DNA of 64,000 bases from Streptomyces xylophagus (GCF_000716435.1 NZ_JNWO01000007.1:1-64000); one strand, 5' to 3'. Positions 1 to 8,763 are shown, counted from the first letter of the stretch. A program made the numbers and translations. Notes: generated by a model not told the origin, from the letters alone.

Positions 1-1
1 C

Positions 2-739
2 GGCCATCCAGAGGTGTACATCATCGCCCTGCCGTTCTTCGGCATCATCTCCGAGGTCATCCCGGTCTTCTCCCGCAAGCCGATGTTCGGCTACATGGGA
101 CTGGTCGCCGCGACCATCTCCATCGCCGGCCTGTCCGTGACCGTGTGGGCCCACCACATGTACGTCACCGGCGGCGTCCTCCTCCCGTTCTTCTCCTTCA
201 TGACGTTCCTCATCGCCGTACCGACCGGCGTGAAGTTCTTCAACTGGATCGGAACCATGTGGAAGGGCTCCCTGTCCTTCGAGACCCCGATGCTCTGGGC
301 CACCGGCTTCCTCATCACGTTCGTGTTCGGCGGCCTGACCGGCGTGATGCTGGCGTCACCGCCCCTCGACTTCTCGACCTCCGACTCGTACTTCGTCGTC
401 GCCCACTTCCACTACGTCGTCTTCGGCACGGTCGTGTTCGCGATGTTCTCCGGCTTCCACTTCTGGTGGCCGAAGATGACCGGCAAGATGCTCGACGAGC
501 GCCTCGGCAAGATCACCATCCTGCCGTTCCTCTACAACGTGTGGAAGACGGCCAAGTACGGCAAGAAGGTCGAGGTCGACGACCCGTGGGGCTACGGCCG
601 TTCACTGGAGTGGGCGACATCCTGCCCGCCCCCGCGGCACAACTTCCTCACGCTGCCCCGCATCCGCAGCGAATCCCCGGCGTTCGACCTCCATCACTCC
701 GAGATCCCGGCCCTGGAACGGGAGTTGACGCCCCAGTGA
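2..739 (+). CDS. ctaD: Cytochrome c oxidase subunit I paralogue, 5' truncated by window, internally shortened
   Basis: This is the C-terminal half of the haem-copper oxidase subunit I, the membrane subunit that reduces oxygen in the aa3 terminal oxidase. The window opens inside [14 protein letters not shown], whose His (5-7) and Tyr (17-19) are the CuB ligand and its cross-linked Tyr. The CuB His pair is at 152-157, and the haem a3 and haem a His lie in AHFHY at 404-412. The first visible GTG is not the true start, since the gene begins upstream. Oddity: after [14 protein letters not shown] the protein goes straight to [15 protein letters not shown] (junction near 515-520). Family members have helix XI, an MPRRY loop and most of helix XII at this point, roughly 55 residues. 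The reading frame is kept and the usual soluble tail follows. It is probably a second ctaD copy. Identity of the family is certain; function is doubtful. Confidence 0.93.
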   Translation, partial: GHPEVYIIALPFFGIISEVIPVFSRKPMFGYMGLVAATISIAGLSVTVWAHHMYVTGGVLLPFFSFMTFLIAVPTGVKFFNWIGTMWKGSLSFETPMLWATGFLITFVFGGLTGVMLASPPLDFSTSDSYFVVAHFHYVVFGTVVFAMFSGFHFWWPKMTGKMLDERLGKITILPFLYNVWKTAKYGKKVEVDDPWGYGRSLEWATSCPPPRHNFLTLPRIRSESPAFDLHHSEIPALERELTPQ

Positions 740-1086
740 CCGCCATGGACGAACACCCCCTGGACCCGGGGACGTTCCTCAACGAGATCGAGGGTCACCT
801 GCTGATCGCGGCCGCCCGCACCGAGGGTCGTACGGCCGCTGGCCGTTTCACCGCCCGGCTCGACTGGCTCACCGACGGCCAACGGGCCGAAGTGGAAAGG
901 CACTTCGAGACGGAGTACCTCACCCTCGCCCGCGCCTCCTGGGAGCGTACGGCCGAGCGGGGCAGGCAGTTGCGGGACGAGTACGAGGAGAGGTACCGGC
1001 GCCTGCGCCAACACCTCCTCACCGCCTGCCTGTTGGGGTGTGCGCTGCTCGCGGCGACGGGACTGGTCATCACCGCGCTCACCTAG
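736..1086 (+). CDS. Small tail-anchored membrane protein, unknown
   Basis: I do not recognise this protein of about 116 residues. Its GTG start overlaps the ctaD stop as GTGA, with GGGAG 11 bases upstream (720-724); ATG at 745 is an alternative. The N-terminal three quarters are charged and predicted helical (Arg/Glu-rich, up to [13 protein letters not shown]). A single hydrophobic segment at the C-terminus ([19 protein letters not shown]) suggests tail anchoring in the membrane. Translational coupling implies co-expression with the shortened oxidase subunit and perhaps a role in the same complex. No catalytic motif is visible. Confidence 0.75.
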   Translation: MTAMDEHPLDPGTFLNEIEGHLLIAAARTEGRTAAGRFTARLDWLTDGQRAEVERHFETEYLTLARASWERTAERGRQLRDEYEERYRRLRQHLLTACLLGCALLAATGLVITALT

Positions 1087-1094
1087 GGACACGC

Positions 1095-1123
1095 GTCCCG
1101 CCGGCCCTGACGACCGGCGGGAC
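1095..1123. terminator. Bidirectional terminator hairpin
   Basis: Perfect 10-bp arms GTCCCGCCGG (1095-1104) and CCGGCGGGAC (1114-1123) around a 9-nt loop. It lies between two convergent genes, 9 bases after one stop and 13 bases before the other. Confidence 0.75.
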
Positions 1124-1135
1124 AGTGCGCTACGG

Positions 1136-3094
1136 CTACGTCAGCGTCCACTTCTGGTTGTTCGCCGTGCCGCAGGTGTACAGGATCAGCAGGGTGCCGT
1201 TGGCCGTGGCGGCGCCGGACGCGTCCAGGCACAGGCCCGCGTTGACGTTGGTGAGGGTGCCGTCGGAGTTGGCGGTCCACTTCTGGTTGTTCTGGCCGTT
1301 GCAGTCCCAGATGACGACCTTCGTGCCGTTGGTGGTGCCGTTGTTGTAGGCGTCCAGGCACTTGTTGCCGTACACCACGAGTTCCTTGCGGGAGGTGTAC
1401 GTCCAGGCCTGGTTCTGGCCGCCGTTGCAGTCCCAGATCTCGGCCTGCGTGCCGTTGGTGATGGTGTTGTTGTAGACGTCGGCACAGCGGCCGGACCCGG
1501 TGCCGACGACCAGGGAACCGTTCGTGCCCGGGATGGGCTGGACGTTGACCGCTCCCAGGGTCGGCAGTGAACTGCCGGTGAAGGTGAGGGAGTTGGCGGA
1601 GCCCTTCGACAGGTCGACCTGGACCGAGACCGTGCCCTGGCTGGAGCCGGTCGGCGGGAAGGAGACCGTCGTCGCGGTCTGGCTGTTGACTTGGAGGGTG
1701 CCGGTGACGGCGGTGGAGCCGGTGTTGGTGTAGGGGATGTCGACGACGTCCAGACCGGTGCTCGCCGCGCTCACGCCGGTGTACTTGCCGGTGGAGGTGG
1801 CCGTGTAGTTCGTGCTCGCCGCCTCGGTGCCGCCGCTCACCTTCAGCATCGCCGAGCCGCCCGCCGGGACACTGGCGGTGTAACTCGTGGCGTACGAGCC
1901 GAGGTTGGACTGCGCCCAGAGGTCGCGGACCGTCACGGAGGCGCTGGTCAGGCCGAGGTCGGACCAGCGGACGGTGATGTTCTGGGCGGAGGAGGTGCGG
2001 TTGAGGAGGACGACCGCGCGGTTGCCGGTGCCGGAGAGGACCCTGCCGTAGACCTGGAGGCCGGTGGTGTCCTCGGCGACCTTGACGCCCTGGAGGCCGC
2101 GCGGGTCCTGGTCGACGGCGACGACGTCGGAGTTCTTGAGGATCGCGGCGGTCTCACTGGTCATCGTGGTGAGGTCGTTGCCGGCGAGCAGCGGGGCGCC
2201 GGAGATCGCCCACAGGGCCATGTGGGTACAGTTCTGGGCCGCCGTGAGGCCGGACATGCCGACGGTGAGCATGTCGGGGTCGTTGTAGTAGCCGGTGTGC
2301 TGGGCGGCCGGATGCAGGGTCTGGTCGAAGTTGGAGAGCACACTCGCCTGGGACGCCGTGCCACCGTAGTAGTAGATGTCCGTGCTGGTCCGCCACATGG
2401 GGGCGAGGCCCGTGGCCCAGTTCCAGGGGTTCTGGTAGCCCCAGTTGCAGATCGAGAGGGTCAGCGCGCGGCCGGTACTGGCGGTGGCCTTGGCGACCGA
2501 GGCGCTGATCGCCTTGTACGCGGTCGCCGCGTCGAGACCCTCGGCGTCACCGCCGCACCAGTCGACCTTCACGAAGTCGAAGCCCCACTGCGAGAACTGC
2601 AGCATGTCCTGGTCGTAGTGGCCCTCGCTGCCGGTGTTCGCGGCGGCGGGGCGGCCCGTCGGGTAGTAGTAGCCGCAGCCGTTCGCGCCGGCGTCCGTGT
2701 AGATACCGGCCTTGAGGCCCTTGCTGTGGATGTAGTCGGCGATGGCGCTCATCCCGCCGGGCCACTCGCTGGTGTCGACGGTGATGTTGCCCGCGCTGTC
2801 ACGGGTGCCCTGCCACCAGCCCTCGTCGATGTTGATGTAGTTGTAGCCGGCCGCCGGGAGGCCCGCGGCGACGAACGCGTCGACCTGTGCCTTGATGACG
2901 CTGTAGTCGATCTTCGCGGCGAAGCTGTTCCAGGAGGCCCAGCCCATCGGCGCGGTGGGCACCGCGATCTGACGGGTCGTCGAGGCGACGGGGGTCGCCC
3001 GGAGTGGGTCCGCGGGCGCGGGCCTGGTGAACAGAAGCAGGGTGACTGCCGCTGCGGCCATCGCGACGGCGCGCAGGATGGGGGTGCGGAACAT
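1136..3094 (-). CDS. Secreted GH27 alpha-galactosidase with C-terminal ricin-type CBM13
   Basis: This 652-residue enzyme should release terminal alpha-galactose from galactosides outside the cell. Residues 1-37 form a Sec signal peptide. The GH27 barrel starts at MGWASWNSF (50-58). The nucleophile is Asp178 in KVDWCGG and the acid/base is Asp239 in WRTSTD; NDPDML follows at 271-276. After the C-terminal beta domain (to about 420) there is a linker domain of roughly 100 residues. Three beta-trefoil repeats (about 530-652) carry QxW motifs (NQAWTY, NQKWTA, NQKWTL), typical of CBM13 sugar binding. It is a lone gene, convergent with the small membrane protein. I saw no clear operator in the 123 bp upstream. 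Confidence 0.95.
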   Translation of the reverse strand: MFRTPILRAVAMAAAAVTLLLFTRPAPADPLRATPVASTTRQIAVPTAPMGWASWNSFAAKIDYSVIKAQVDAFVAAGLPAAGYNYINIDEGWWQGTRDSAGNITVDTSEWPGGMSAIADYIHSKGLKAGIYTDAGANGCGYYYPTGRPAAANTGSEGHYDQDMLQFSQWGFDFVKVDWCGGDAEGLDAATAYKAISASVAKATASTGRALTLSICNWGYQNPWNWATGLAPMWRTSTDIYYYGGTASQASVLSNFDQTLHPAAQHTGYYNDPDMLTVGMSGLTAAQNCTHMALWAISGAPLLAGNDLTTMTSETAAILKNSDVVAVDQDPRGLQGVKVAEDTTGLQVYGRVLSGTGNRAVVLLNRTSSAQNITVRWSDLGLTSASVTVRDLWAQSNLGSYATSYTASVPAGGSAMLKVSGGTEAASTNYTATSTGKYTGVSAASTGLDVVDIPYTNTGSTAVTGTLQVNSQTATTVSFPPTGSSQGTVSVQVDLSKGSANSLTFTGSSLPTLGAVNVQPIPGTNGSLVVGTGSGRCADVYNNTITNGTQAEIWDCNGGQNQAWTYTSRKELVVYGNKCLDAYNNGTTNGTKVVIWDCNGQNNQKWTANSDGTLTNVNAGLCLDASGAATANGTLLILYTCGTANNQKWTLT

Positions 3095-3217
3095 GCGGCT
3101 CCTTTGCCGATATTTCGAACCAGGATCGGGTCGCCGAACGACACGGCGCGCTGAAAGTAGAGCCGCCGGAGGGCGAAGTCAACTCCTGTGACACAAGGGG
3201 GAGTTGGAATCCACGCA

Positions 3218-3616
3218 TCAGCGTTCCTGTCGCTTCACAGCCTCGGGAGTGACCGGCGTGAAGAAGTTGATCAGGTTGCCGTCGGGGTCGCGGAAGAGGA
3301 GGGAGCGGTTGCCCCACGGCATCGTCGTCGGCTTCTGCACGATCTCGCAGTCGAGGGAGGTCAGCCGCTCGTGTTCGGCGTCGACGTCGGCGACGCGGAA
3401 CTCGGTGATCACCGAGCGGTTGGCGGCGGGTCGTGCGGAGTCGGTGCCGAACAGCGCCACGGTGCGGGTGCTCGCGACCGCCAACGTGCAGGCGGGCGTG
3501 ACGAGTTCGGCGAAATCGGGGGTCGACCACGTGGCCGGGACACCGGTGACCCGTTCGTAGAAACCGACGAGACGGGCGACGTCGTCGGTGATGACACGGA
3601 TCGAGACGAAGTTCAT
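3218..3616 (-). CDS. VOC (glyoxalase/bleomycin-resistance) family protein
   Basis: A 132-residue protein of the vicinal oxygen chelate fold, built from paired beta-alpha-beta-beta-beta modules. The N-terminal module is VSIRVITDDVARLVGFYERV and the C-terminal one ends LLFRDPDGNLINFFTPV, the usual family signature. ATG at 3616 was chosen because AGGGAG lies 7 bases upstream; a longer in-frame extension lacks homology-like sequence. Substrate cannot be told: such proteins are often dioxygenases, isomerases or drug-binding proteins. It is divergent from a WYL regulator, which is probably its controller. Confidence 0.88.
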   Translation of the reverse strand: MNFVSIRVITDDVARLVGFYERVTGVPATWSTPDFAELVTPACTLAVASTRTVALFGTDSARPAANRSVITEFRVADVDAEHERLTSLDCEIVQKPTTMPWGNRSLLFRDPDGNLINFFTPVTPEAVKRQER

Positions 3617-3680
3617 GAGGGACTCCCTGTCAGGGGTCGGAGGCAGTAGTGGCTGCCGGGCGTCTCCCACGCTAGGACCG

Positions 3681-3705
3681 ATACCGGACAGAACCCGCCC
3701 GGTAT
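3681..3705. promoter_or_regulatory. Inverted repeat between VOC gene and WYL regulator
   Basis: Arms ATACCGG (3681-3687) and CCGGTAT (3699-3705) with an 11-bp spacer, in the 107-bp divergent intergenic region. Position and symmetry suit an operator for the neighbouring regulator. This is inferred from sequence only. Confidence 0.45.
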
Positions 3706-3723
3706 TCGAGGCAGACTTCAGGA

Positions 3724-4698
3724 GTGACCACATCGACCGCGCGCGTGCTCGCCCTGCTGGAGATCCTCCAGGGCGGTGGCCTCCGTACCGTCCCCGACCT
3801 GGCCGCCCGGCTGGGCGTCGACGAGCGCACGGTCCGCCGCTACGTCGGCCACCTGCTGGAACTGGGCGTGCCCGTCGACTCGGTCCGCGGTCGCTACGGC
3901 GGCTACCGGCTCGCCCCCGGCTATCGGATGCCCCCGCTGATGCTCACGGACGAGGAGGCGCTGGCCGTGGTGCTCGGTCTGCTGGCCGGGAGAAGGGCCG
4001 GGCTGGTCACCACGTCCGCCGCGGCCGGCGAGAGCGCCACGGCGAAACTGCTGCGCGTCCTGCCCGCCGCCCTGCGCCGCCGGCTCGACGCCCTGCTCGA
4101 CACGGCCGACTTCACCGCGCGGCCCCGCACCGCCAACGCGCCGGAGACGGAGGTGCTGCTCGAACTCGCCGAGGCCGCGCTCCATCGGCGGCCGGTGGCG
4201 ATCGGCTACACCGACCGGAAGGGCCACGACAGCGACCGCACCGTCCTGCCGTACGGCCTCGTGGCGCATGCCGGCCGGTGGTATCTGACCGGCGCGGACC
4301 CCGCCGACGGGGAGGTGCGCACGTTCCGCCTGGACCGGATCACCGCGCTGCGCGTGCGCTCCGGCTCGTTCGACGTACCGGCGGACTTCGACCCGGCGGC
4401 CACGGTGCTGGACGGCCTCGCGCGCACGCCGTGGACACACGACGTGTCACTGCGGATCCGGGGCAGCGTGCAGGACATTCGCGGGCATCTCCCGGCCGGG
4501 ATCGCCACCGTGGTGACTTCCGACGAAGACGCCGACTGGGTCCGCGTCCGGATCCGGGCCGAGCGGCTGGACTGGATCCCGCCCGTCCTCGCCGCCCTCG
4601 ACCACCCGTTCGTCGTCGAACGCCCCGCCGCCCTGCGCGACCTCGTCCGCGCGCTGGCCCACCGCCTGGACGAGTACGCGACCGACGAGCCGGCCTAG
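3724..4698 (+). CDS. YafY-type transcriptional regulator, HTH plus WYL domain
   Basis: A 324-residue DNA-binding regulator. An HTH_11 domain occupies residues 1-60 (VPDLAARLGVDERTVRRYVGHLLELGVPV, then the GRYGGYRL wing). A WYL sensor domain lies around 140-215, with the family signature GRWYLTGAD. A C-terminal WCX-like extension follows. WYL domains bind small ligands or nucleic acid in this family. The GTG start at 3724 sits right after AGGAG with no spacing, so initiation may be leaderless or slightly downstream; homologous architecture supports 3724. It is divergent from the VOC gene. Its stop overlaps the stop of the convergent TetR gene within CTAG (4695-4698). Confidence 0.92.
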   Translation: MTTSTARVLALLEILQGGGLRTVPDLAARLGVDERTVRRYVGHLLELGVPVDSVRGRYGGYRLAPGYRMPPLMLTDEEALAVVLGLLAGRRAGLVTTSAAAGESATAKLLRVLPAALRRRLDALLDTADFTARPRTANAPETEVLLELAEAALHRRPVAIGYTDRKGHDSDRTVLPYGLVAHAGRWYLTGADPADGEVRTFRLDRITALRVRSGSFDVPADFDPAATVLDGLARTPWTHDVSLRIRGSVQDIRGHLPAGIATVVTSDEDADWVRVRIRAERLDWIPPVLAALDHPFVVERPAALRDLVRALAHRLDEYATDEPA

Positions 4699-5366
4699 GA
4701 CAGGTCCTGACCTTTCCAGCCCGGTGGCTGCATGATGCCCACGAGCTGTCGGACCAGTTCGTCGACGATCTCGTCCAGCGTGGCGTCCACCCAGCCCGCG
4801 CTCCAGTCGTGGAGGAGGCCGTTGACGCTACCGATGAACGCCGTCGCGGCGATGCGGTAGTCGCGCCGCGCCGCCTCCCCGCGCTCGGCCGCGGCCCTCG
4901 CCTCGCCGCGGATGAGGTTGATCCAGCGGGCGCGGCGGGCCAGCCGCTGTTCCTCGAGGCGTGGGCTGACGCCGATGATCTCGACGAAGGTGATGCGGAT
5001 GCGGCGCGGGTCGCCGGTGACGTTCGCGGCGTAGGCGTGGAAGATCGCGGTCGCCCGCTCGACGAGCGGCAGGCCGTCGGCGTCGGTGAGCGCGGCCAGG
5101 ACGGCTTCCTCGGCCCAGTCGTTGACCTGAAGATGGAGGGCGGCGAGGACGTCCTCCAGGCTGCGGAACTCCTCGTAGAACTGCCGGGTGGACAGTCCCG
5201 CGGCCTCGCTGAGCGCGGCGACGGTCGTGCCGCGGTAGCCGGGGGTGTCGCCGAACAGCTGGAGCGCGGCGTCCAGGAAGCGTCCGCGTCGCTCGGCCTG
5301 CCGCTGCTCGGCGGACTTGCCGCCGTAACGACCGGTCGGCGCCTTGAGCCTGCCCACCACTGTCAC
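4695..5366 (-). CDS. TetR/AcrR family regulator
   Basis: A roughly 223-residue repressor-type protein. The N-terminal HTH reads FLDAALQLFGDTPGYRGTTVAALSEAAGLSTRQFYEEF, the TetR N domain. The C-terminal part is a helical ligand-binding and dimerisation domain. Start is uncertain: GTG at 5366, 5360 or 5357 all lie just after an AGAGG stretch, and 5360 has the best spacing (7 bases). A GTG at 5408 is in frame but has no ribosome site. It is divergent from a secreted beta-propeller gene with a palindrome between them, so autoregulation plus control of that gene is the likely role. Confidence 0.9.
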   Translation of the reverse strand: MTVVGRLKAPTGRYGGKSAEQRQAERRGRFLDAALQLFGDTPGYRGTTVAALSEAAGLSTRQFYEEFRSLEDVLAALHLQVNDWAEEAVLAALTDADGLPLVERATAIFHAYAANVTGDPRRIRITFVEIIGVSPRLEEQRLARRARWINLIRGEARAAAERGEAARRDYRIAATAFIGSVNGLLHDWSAGWVDATLDEIVDELVRQLVGIMQPPGWKGQDLS

Positions 5367-5433
5367 ACCTCTATCTCGTCGACCATCGGCCAATCTTGTC
5401 GTGTCCACAGTCTTGCGGAGAAGAGGGCCCTTC

Positions 5434-5449
5434 CTTACTTTTCAGTAAG
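5434..5449. promoter_or_regulatory. Candidate TetR operator palindrome
   Basis: Perfect 6-bp arms CTTACT (5434-5439) and AGTAAG (5444-5449) with a 4-bp spacer TTTC. It lies in the divergent region between the TetR gene and the beta-propeller gene. The A/T-rich arms stand out in this GC-rich DNA and resemble TetR-family half sites. Confidence 0.55.
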
Positions 5450-5525
5450 TTCACTCTGAATTCGCGCGTGTTCAGATTTCTTCACGCCACCTCGGCACCC
5501 TCTCACCTCACAGAAGAGAGCAGTC

Positions 5526-6773
5526 ATGCCTGCCTTCAGACCCAGGCACCTTTGCTCCATGGCCGCCGCCCTCGTCCTGACCGTAGCCGCTCCCGCGACG
5601 GCCGCCACAGCCGACTCCTCCGCTGCTTTGCGTGAGGTGTTGTTCGTCGGCAACAACTGGGACGGCACCGCGGACGTCATCAAGTCCACCGGAGACTTCG
5701 CGAAGATCGGGGAAATCAACATCGTCCCCGACAAGGCGGCACGGCTGGCGGAGATCAACGCCGACCCGATCAAGTGGATCTACTACACGTCCATCCACAA
5801 CGAGGTCGGGCAGGGACACGACCAGTACGTGGACGACATGTACTCCACGCCGGACGGCAAGTCCCTCGTCGTCTCCCGCCCCAGCTTCGCCGACGTGGTG
5901 TCGATCAACCTTGCCACCGACACCATCAACTGGCGTTTCCCGGTGGCCGGTTACCGCGCCGACCACATGGCGGTCTCTCCTGACGGCACCCGCGTCGCGG
6001 TCTCGGCATCGACCGCCAACAAGGTGCAGGTACTGGACATCAACACCGGCGCCGAACTGGGCGAGTTCGACACCGGCGACAAGCCGCACGAGAACTTCTT
6101 CACCAACGGCGGCAAGTACATCTGGAACATGGCGATCGGCGAGGTCACCACCTCCCTCGACGATCCGATCTGGGACTGGACCAAGGGCGACCGGCACATC
6201 ACCGTCGTCGACGCCACCACGTTCAAGCAGGTCAAGATCATCGACATGCGGGACCGGCTGGACGCGATCGGCCTCACGAACTTCTCGGACGCGGTCCGCC
6301 CCGCCGCCTTCACACCGGACTGGTCCAAGCTGTACTTCCAGGTGTCGTTCTTCAACGGCTTCCTGGAGTACGACGTCGCCACCGACAAGATCACCCGCGT
6401 GAAGACGCTCCCGGCGAATCCCGCGACGAGCACCGACCGCACCACCTGGCTGCTCGACTCGCGTCACCACGGCATCTCGATGAACCCCGACGGCACCAAG
6501 CTGTGCGTCGCCGGGACGATGGACAACTACGCGACGGTCGTGGACCGGGCCACCCTGCAGGAGGGCCCGCTCGTCACGGCGTCCACGCCGTACTGGGCGA
6601 CCGTGAGCGGTGACGGCAAGGACTGCATCATCTCGGAGGCCGGCGCCGACCAGGTGACGGCCATCGACTTCGCCACCGGGCAGAAGGTGCTCTCCGTTCC
6701 GGTGGGCGACCATCCGCAGCGCGTACGGCTGGGCCATGTGCAGGCCGACTGGACCAGCCCGTCCGCGAGTTGA
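5526..6773 (+). CDS. Secreted YncE/YVTN-type beta-propeller protein
   Basis: A 415-residue exported protein with signal peptide 1-27, ending ATA|ATA. The rest is a repeated beta-propeller: blades contain D-x-A-T-x-x-(V/I)-(N/K) turns and SPDGTRVAV, NPDGTKLCV and SGDGKDCII motifs, as in YVTN/lactonase-like proteins. No catalytic residues can be assigned, so it could be a binding protein or a lactonase-fold enzyme. The ATG follows an AGAAGAGAG stretch. It is divergent from a TetR regulator and followed by a strong terminator. Confidence 0.85.
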   Translation: MPAFRPRHLCSMAAALVLTVAAPATAATADSSAALREVLFVGNNWDGTADVIKSTGDFAKIGEINIVPDKAARLAEINADPIKWIYYTSIHNEVGQGHDQYVDDMYSTPDGKSLVVSRPSFADVVSINLATDTINWRFPVAGYRADHMAVSPDGTRVAVSASTANKVQVLDINTGAELGEFDTGDKPHENFFTNGGKYIWNMAIGEVTTSLDDPIWDWTKGDRHITVVDATTFKQVKIIDMRDRLDAIGLTNFSDAVRPAAFTPDWSKLYFQVSFFNGFLEYDVATDKITRVKTLPANPATSTDRTTWLLDSRHHGISMNPDGTKLCVAGTMDNYATVVDRATLQEGPLVTASTPYWATVSGDGKDCIISEAGADQVTAIDFATGQKVLSVPVGDHPQRVRLGHVQADWTSPSAS

Positions 6774-6781
6774 GCGACCGT

Positions 6782-6817
6782 CAACGGCACCGGTCCCCGA
6801 GGGGATCGGTGCCGTTG
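6782..6817. terminator. Bidirectional terminator hairpin
   Basis: Nearly perfect arms of 17 bp from CAACGGCACCG (6782 onward) to CGGTGCCGTTG (ending 6817), around a GA loop flanked by CCCC/GGGG. It separates two convergent genes. Confidence 0.85.
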
Positions 6818-6823
6818 CGTTTG

Positions 6824-8680
6824 TTAGCTGTGCGATGCCGCCCAGGTGGCCAGTTCGGACTTGGCCGCGCTCAGCAGCGTCGAGGAGGGGCTCGACGCGC
6901 CGTTGGTGATCAGGGCGTAGTGCAGGGTTCCCGAGCCGGTGGCCGAGAGCAGGAGACGGTGGCTTCCGGTGCCGCCGGGCTCGTTCGCGTAGCCGATCGG
7001 AGTCGAGGACGTGTATGCCGGGACTCCCGAGATCGCTCCCAGGTCGGAGACCACGGTCGTGGACGCGGCCGGGAAGGACGCCGGGAGGTGGAGTTCGGTC
7101 GGGGCGGTGGAGCTGTTGGAGCGCCACATCAGCAGGCCGTACTGGCCGGAGCCGACCAGCGAGGACACGTTCGGAAGAGTGCTGGGGACCGGGTTCCAGG
7201 TCAGGGTCGTGGAGCCGTCGCGGGAGCGGTCCTCGTAGGTGAAGGCGACCGTGGTGCCGGCGGTCGCGCTCGGGTAGATCCGGTCGAGGAGGCGGGCGTC
7301 CTGACGGAGTGTCACCGTGCCGGAGTCGGTCATGTTGACGGCCGAGAGGTCCTCGTCGTTCCAGGCGTCGCCGGAGGCGAGCACCTTGTCGGGGTTGTCG
7401 TTCATCAGCTCGCTGTGGCGGCCGTTGTAGATGTCCCACTGCCACTGCGTACCGGACAGGACCGGGCCGGAGCCGGCCGGGTTGGACCACCAACTCGCGC
7501 CCGGCAGGCGGGAGTCGAGGGCCTGGTACATCGCCTTGAGGACGGTCGGCGCCTTGCCCGAGACCGAGCCGGACAGCGGATGCCCGAACTCGCTGACGAT
7601 GGCGGCGGTGCCGGCCGCGGTGGCCCGGTCACGGACCGTCCCGAAGTCGGTCGAGTACTGGCCGTCGGCCGCGTTGCCCCACATCAGGATGCCGGAGATC
7701 GCCTTCTGGTCGTAGAAGTGGGTGTTGAAGACATAGCGCGACCCGAGCGTGCCCGCGTCGAGGAGTCCGCCCTCCTGCACCTGGCTGGAGATGTTGGAGT
7801 TCCAGAAGAGGTTCGGCTCGACCAGGGCGGGCTTGGCCGTCCAGCCGGCCGCGTCCATCCGGGCCCGGAACTTCACATAGAACGGCCAGAGCAGGTTCTG
7901 CTCCCAAGTGCGGCTGGTCTGGCCCGAGTCGTAGGTCCCCGCGAAGGGTTCGTTGTAGGGGTCGAAGCCGACGACACCCGCGAACTCGTCGGTGGTCAGA
8001 TGCTGTTGGATGTACGTCATGGTCGACTGGGCGGTGGCGAGGAAGGAGTCCTGGAGGCCGTAGTTGTTGTGCCAGAAGTCGTACTGGGCCTCCGTGACGG
8101 CCGCGTTCTGGGTGATGTTCTGACCCCAGAAGAGACAGATGCCGCAGGACTCCTGGGGGTAACTCCCCAGCGCCACCGCCCACTTGGGGGCGCCGTCGCC
8201 GGTGTACCAACTGCCGCTGTTGAACAGGTACTTGGAGTACAGGTCCTGGTGGAAGTCGGGGTAGACGCGGATGCCGGCGTCGAGGAACGCCTGCATCTGG
8301 GCGGTGGCGGCCGCCAGGTACGTGGTGTCGACCTGGCCGCGAACGGGTTCGGCGTAGGCCCAGGAGAGCAGGAAGCGGACCGAGTTGCCGCCGCCGAGGG
8401 CGCGCAGCGCGGTCGCGGACTTCTTCGCGTCGGCGACCGAGGCGAAGGGGAGACCGTCGTTCTCCGCCAGTTTGGTCTCACCGGAGACGTTGTAGCCGCG
8501 CAGCACGACCTGGCGGCCGTAGCTGTCGACGAAGCTGCCGTTCTGCACGGTCAGCGCTGAGCCGTCGAACCAGAGGGAGTCGGTTGGGGTGGCGGCGGTG
8601 GCGGGCGAGGCACCCAGCACCGACAGGAATCCGCAGAGGACAACCAGGACACCGATCAAACGCGCCCGGACATTTGTCAT
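6824..8680 (-). CDS. Secreted GH5 glycoside hydrolase (endoglycoceramidase/cellulase-like)
   Basis: A 618-residue secreted hydrolase, counted from ATG 8680. That start gives a clean signal peptide (residues 1-30, cleaved after ATA-A). The GH5 barrel carries the acid/base Glu244 in FDPYNEPF and the nucleophile Glu364 in VSEFGHP. HQDLYSKY near residue 144 is typical of the endoglycoceramidase-like branch (family knowledge). A C-terminal beta-sandwich (about 450-600) resembles the GH5 C-terminal domain. An in-frame extension to 8764 lacks features of a coding start. The gene is monocistronic. The substrate may be a glycolipid or beta-glucan; this cannot be settled here. Confidence 0.9.
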   Translation of the reverse strand: MTNVRARLIGVLVVLCGFLSVLGASPATAATPTDSLWFDGSALTVQNGSFVDSYGRQVVLRGYNVSGETKLAENDGLPFASVADAKKSATALRALGGGNSVRFLLSWAYAEPVRGQVDTTYLAAATAQMQAFLDAGIRVYPDFHQDLYSKYLFNSGSWYTGDGAPKWAVALGSYPQESCGICLFWGQNITQNAAVTEAQYDFWHNNYGLQDSFLATAQSTMTYIQQHLTTDEFAGVVGFDPYNEPFAGTYDSGQTSRTWEQNLLWPFYVKFRARMDAAGWTAKPALVEPNLFWNSNISSQVQEGGLLDAGTLGSRYVFNTHFYDQKAISGILMWGNAADGQYSTDFGTVRDRATAAGTAAIVSEFGHPLSGSVSGKAPTVLKAMYQALDSRLPGASWWSNPAGSGPVLSGTQWQWDIYNGRHSELMNDNPDKVLASGDAWNDEDLSAVNMTDSGTVTLRQDARLLDRIYPSATAGTTVAFTYEDRSRDGSTTLTWNPVPSTLPNVSSLVGSGQYGLLMWRSNSSTAPTELHLPASFPAASTTVVSDLGAISGVPAYTSSTPIGYANEPGGTGSHRLLLSATGSGTLHYALITNGASSPSSTLLSAAKSELATWAASHS

Positions 8681-8710
8681 GTCCACTACGGTCCGGTGAA
8701 TTCCGGACAC

Positions 8711-8763
8711 TGTCAACACTTCTGACCCATGAGTAAGTTTGCGCGGTACAAGCCCTGTTGACA
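8711..8763. promoter_or_regulatory. Widely spaced inverted repeat
   Basis: TGTCAACA (8711-8718) and TGTTGACA (8756-8763) are exact inverted copies 37 bp apart. They lie between the GH5 start and the stop of the upstream resistance-type gene. They could be two operator half-sites for GH5 or a long-loop hairpin. Confidence 0.3.

Noticed and set aside
1691..3154. Long plus-strand ORF of 487 codons opposite the GH27 gene
   Set aside because: Composition is the Gly/Val/Arg/Asp-rich pattern of a GC-rich shadow frame, with no domain, and the opposite strand encodes a clear enzyme.
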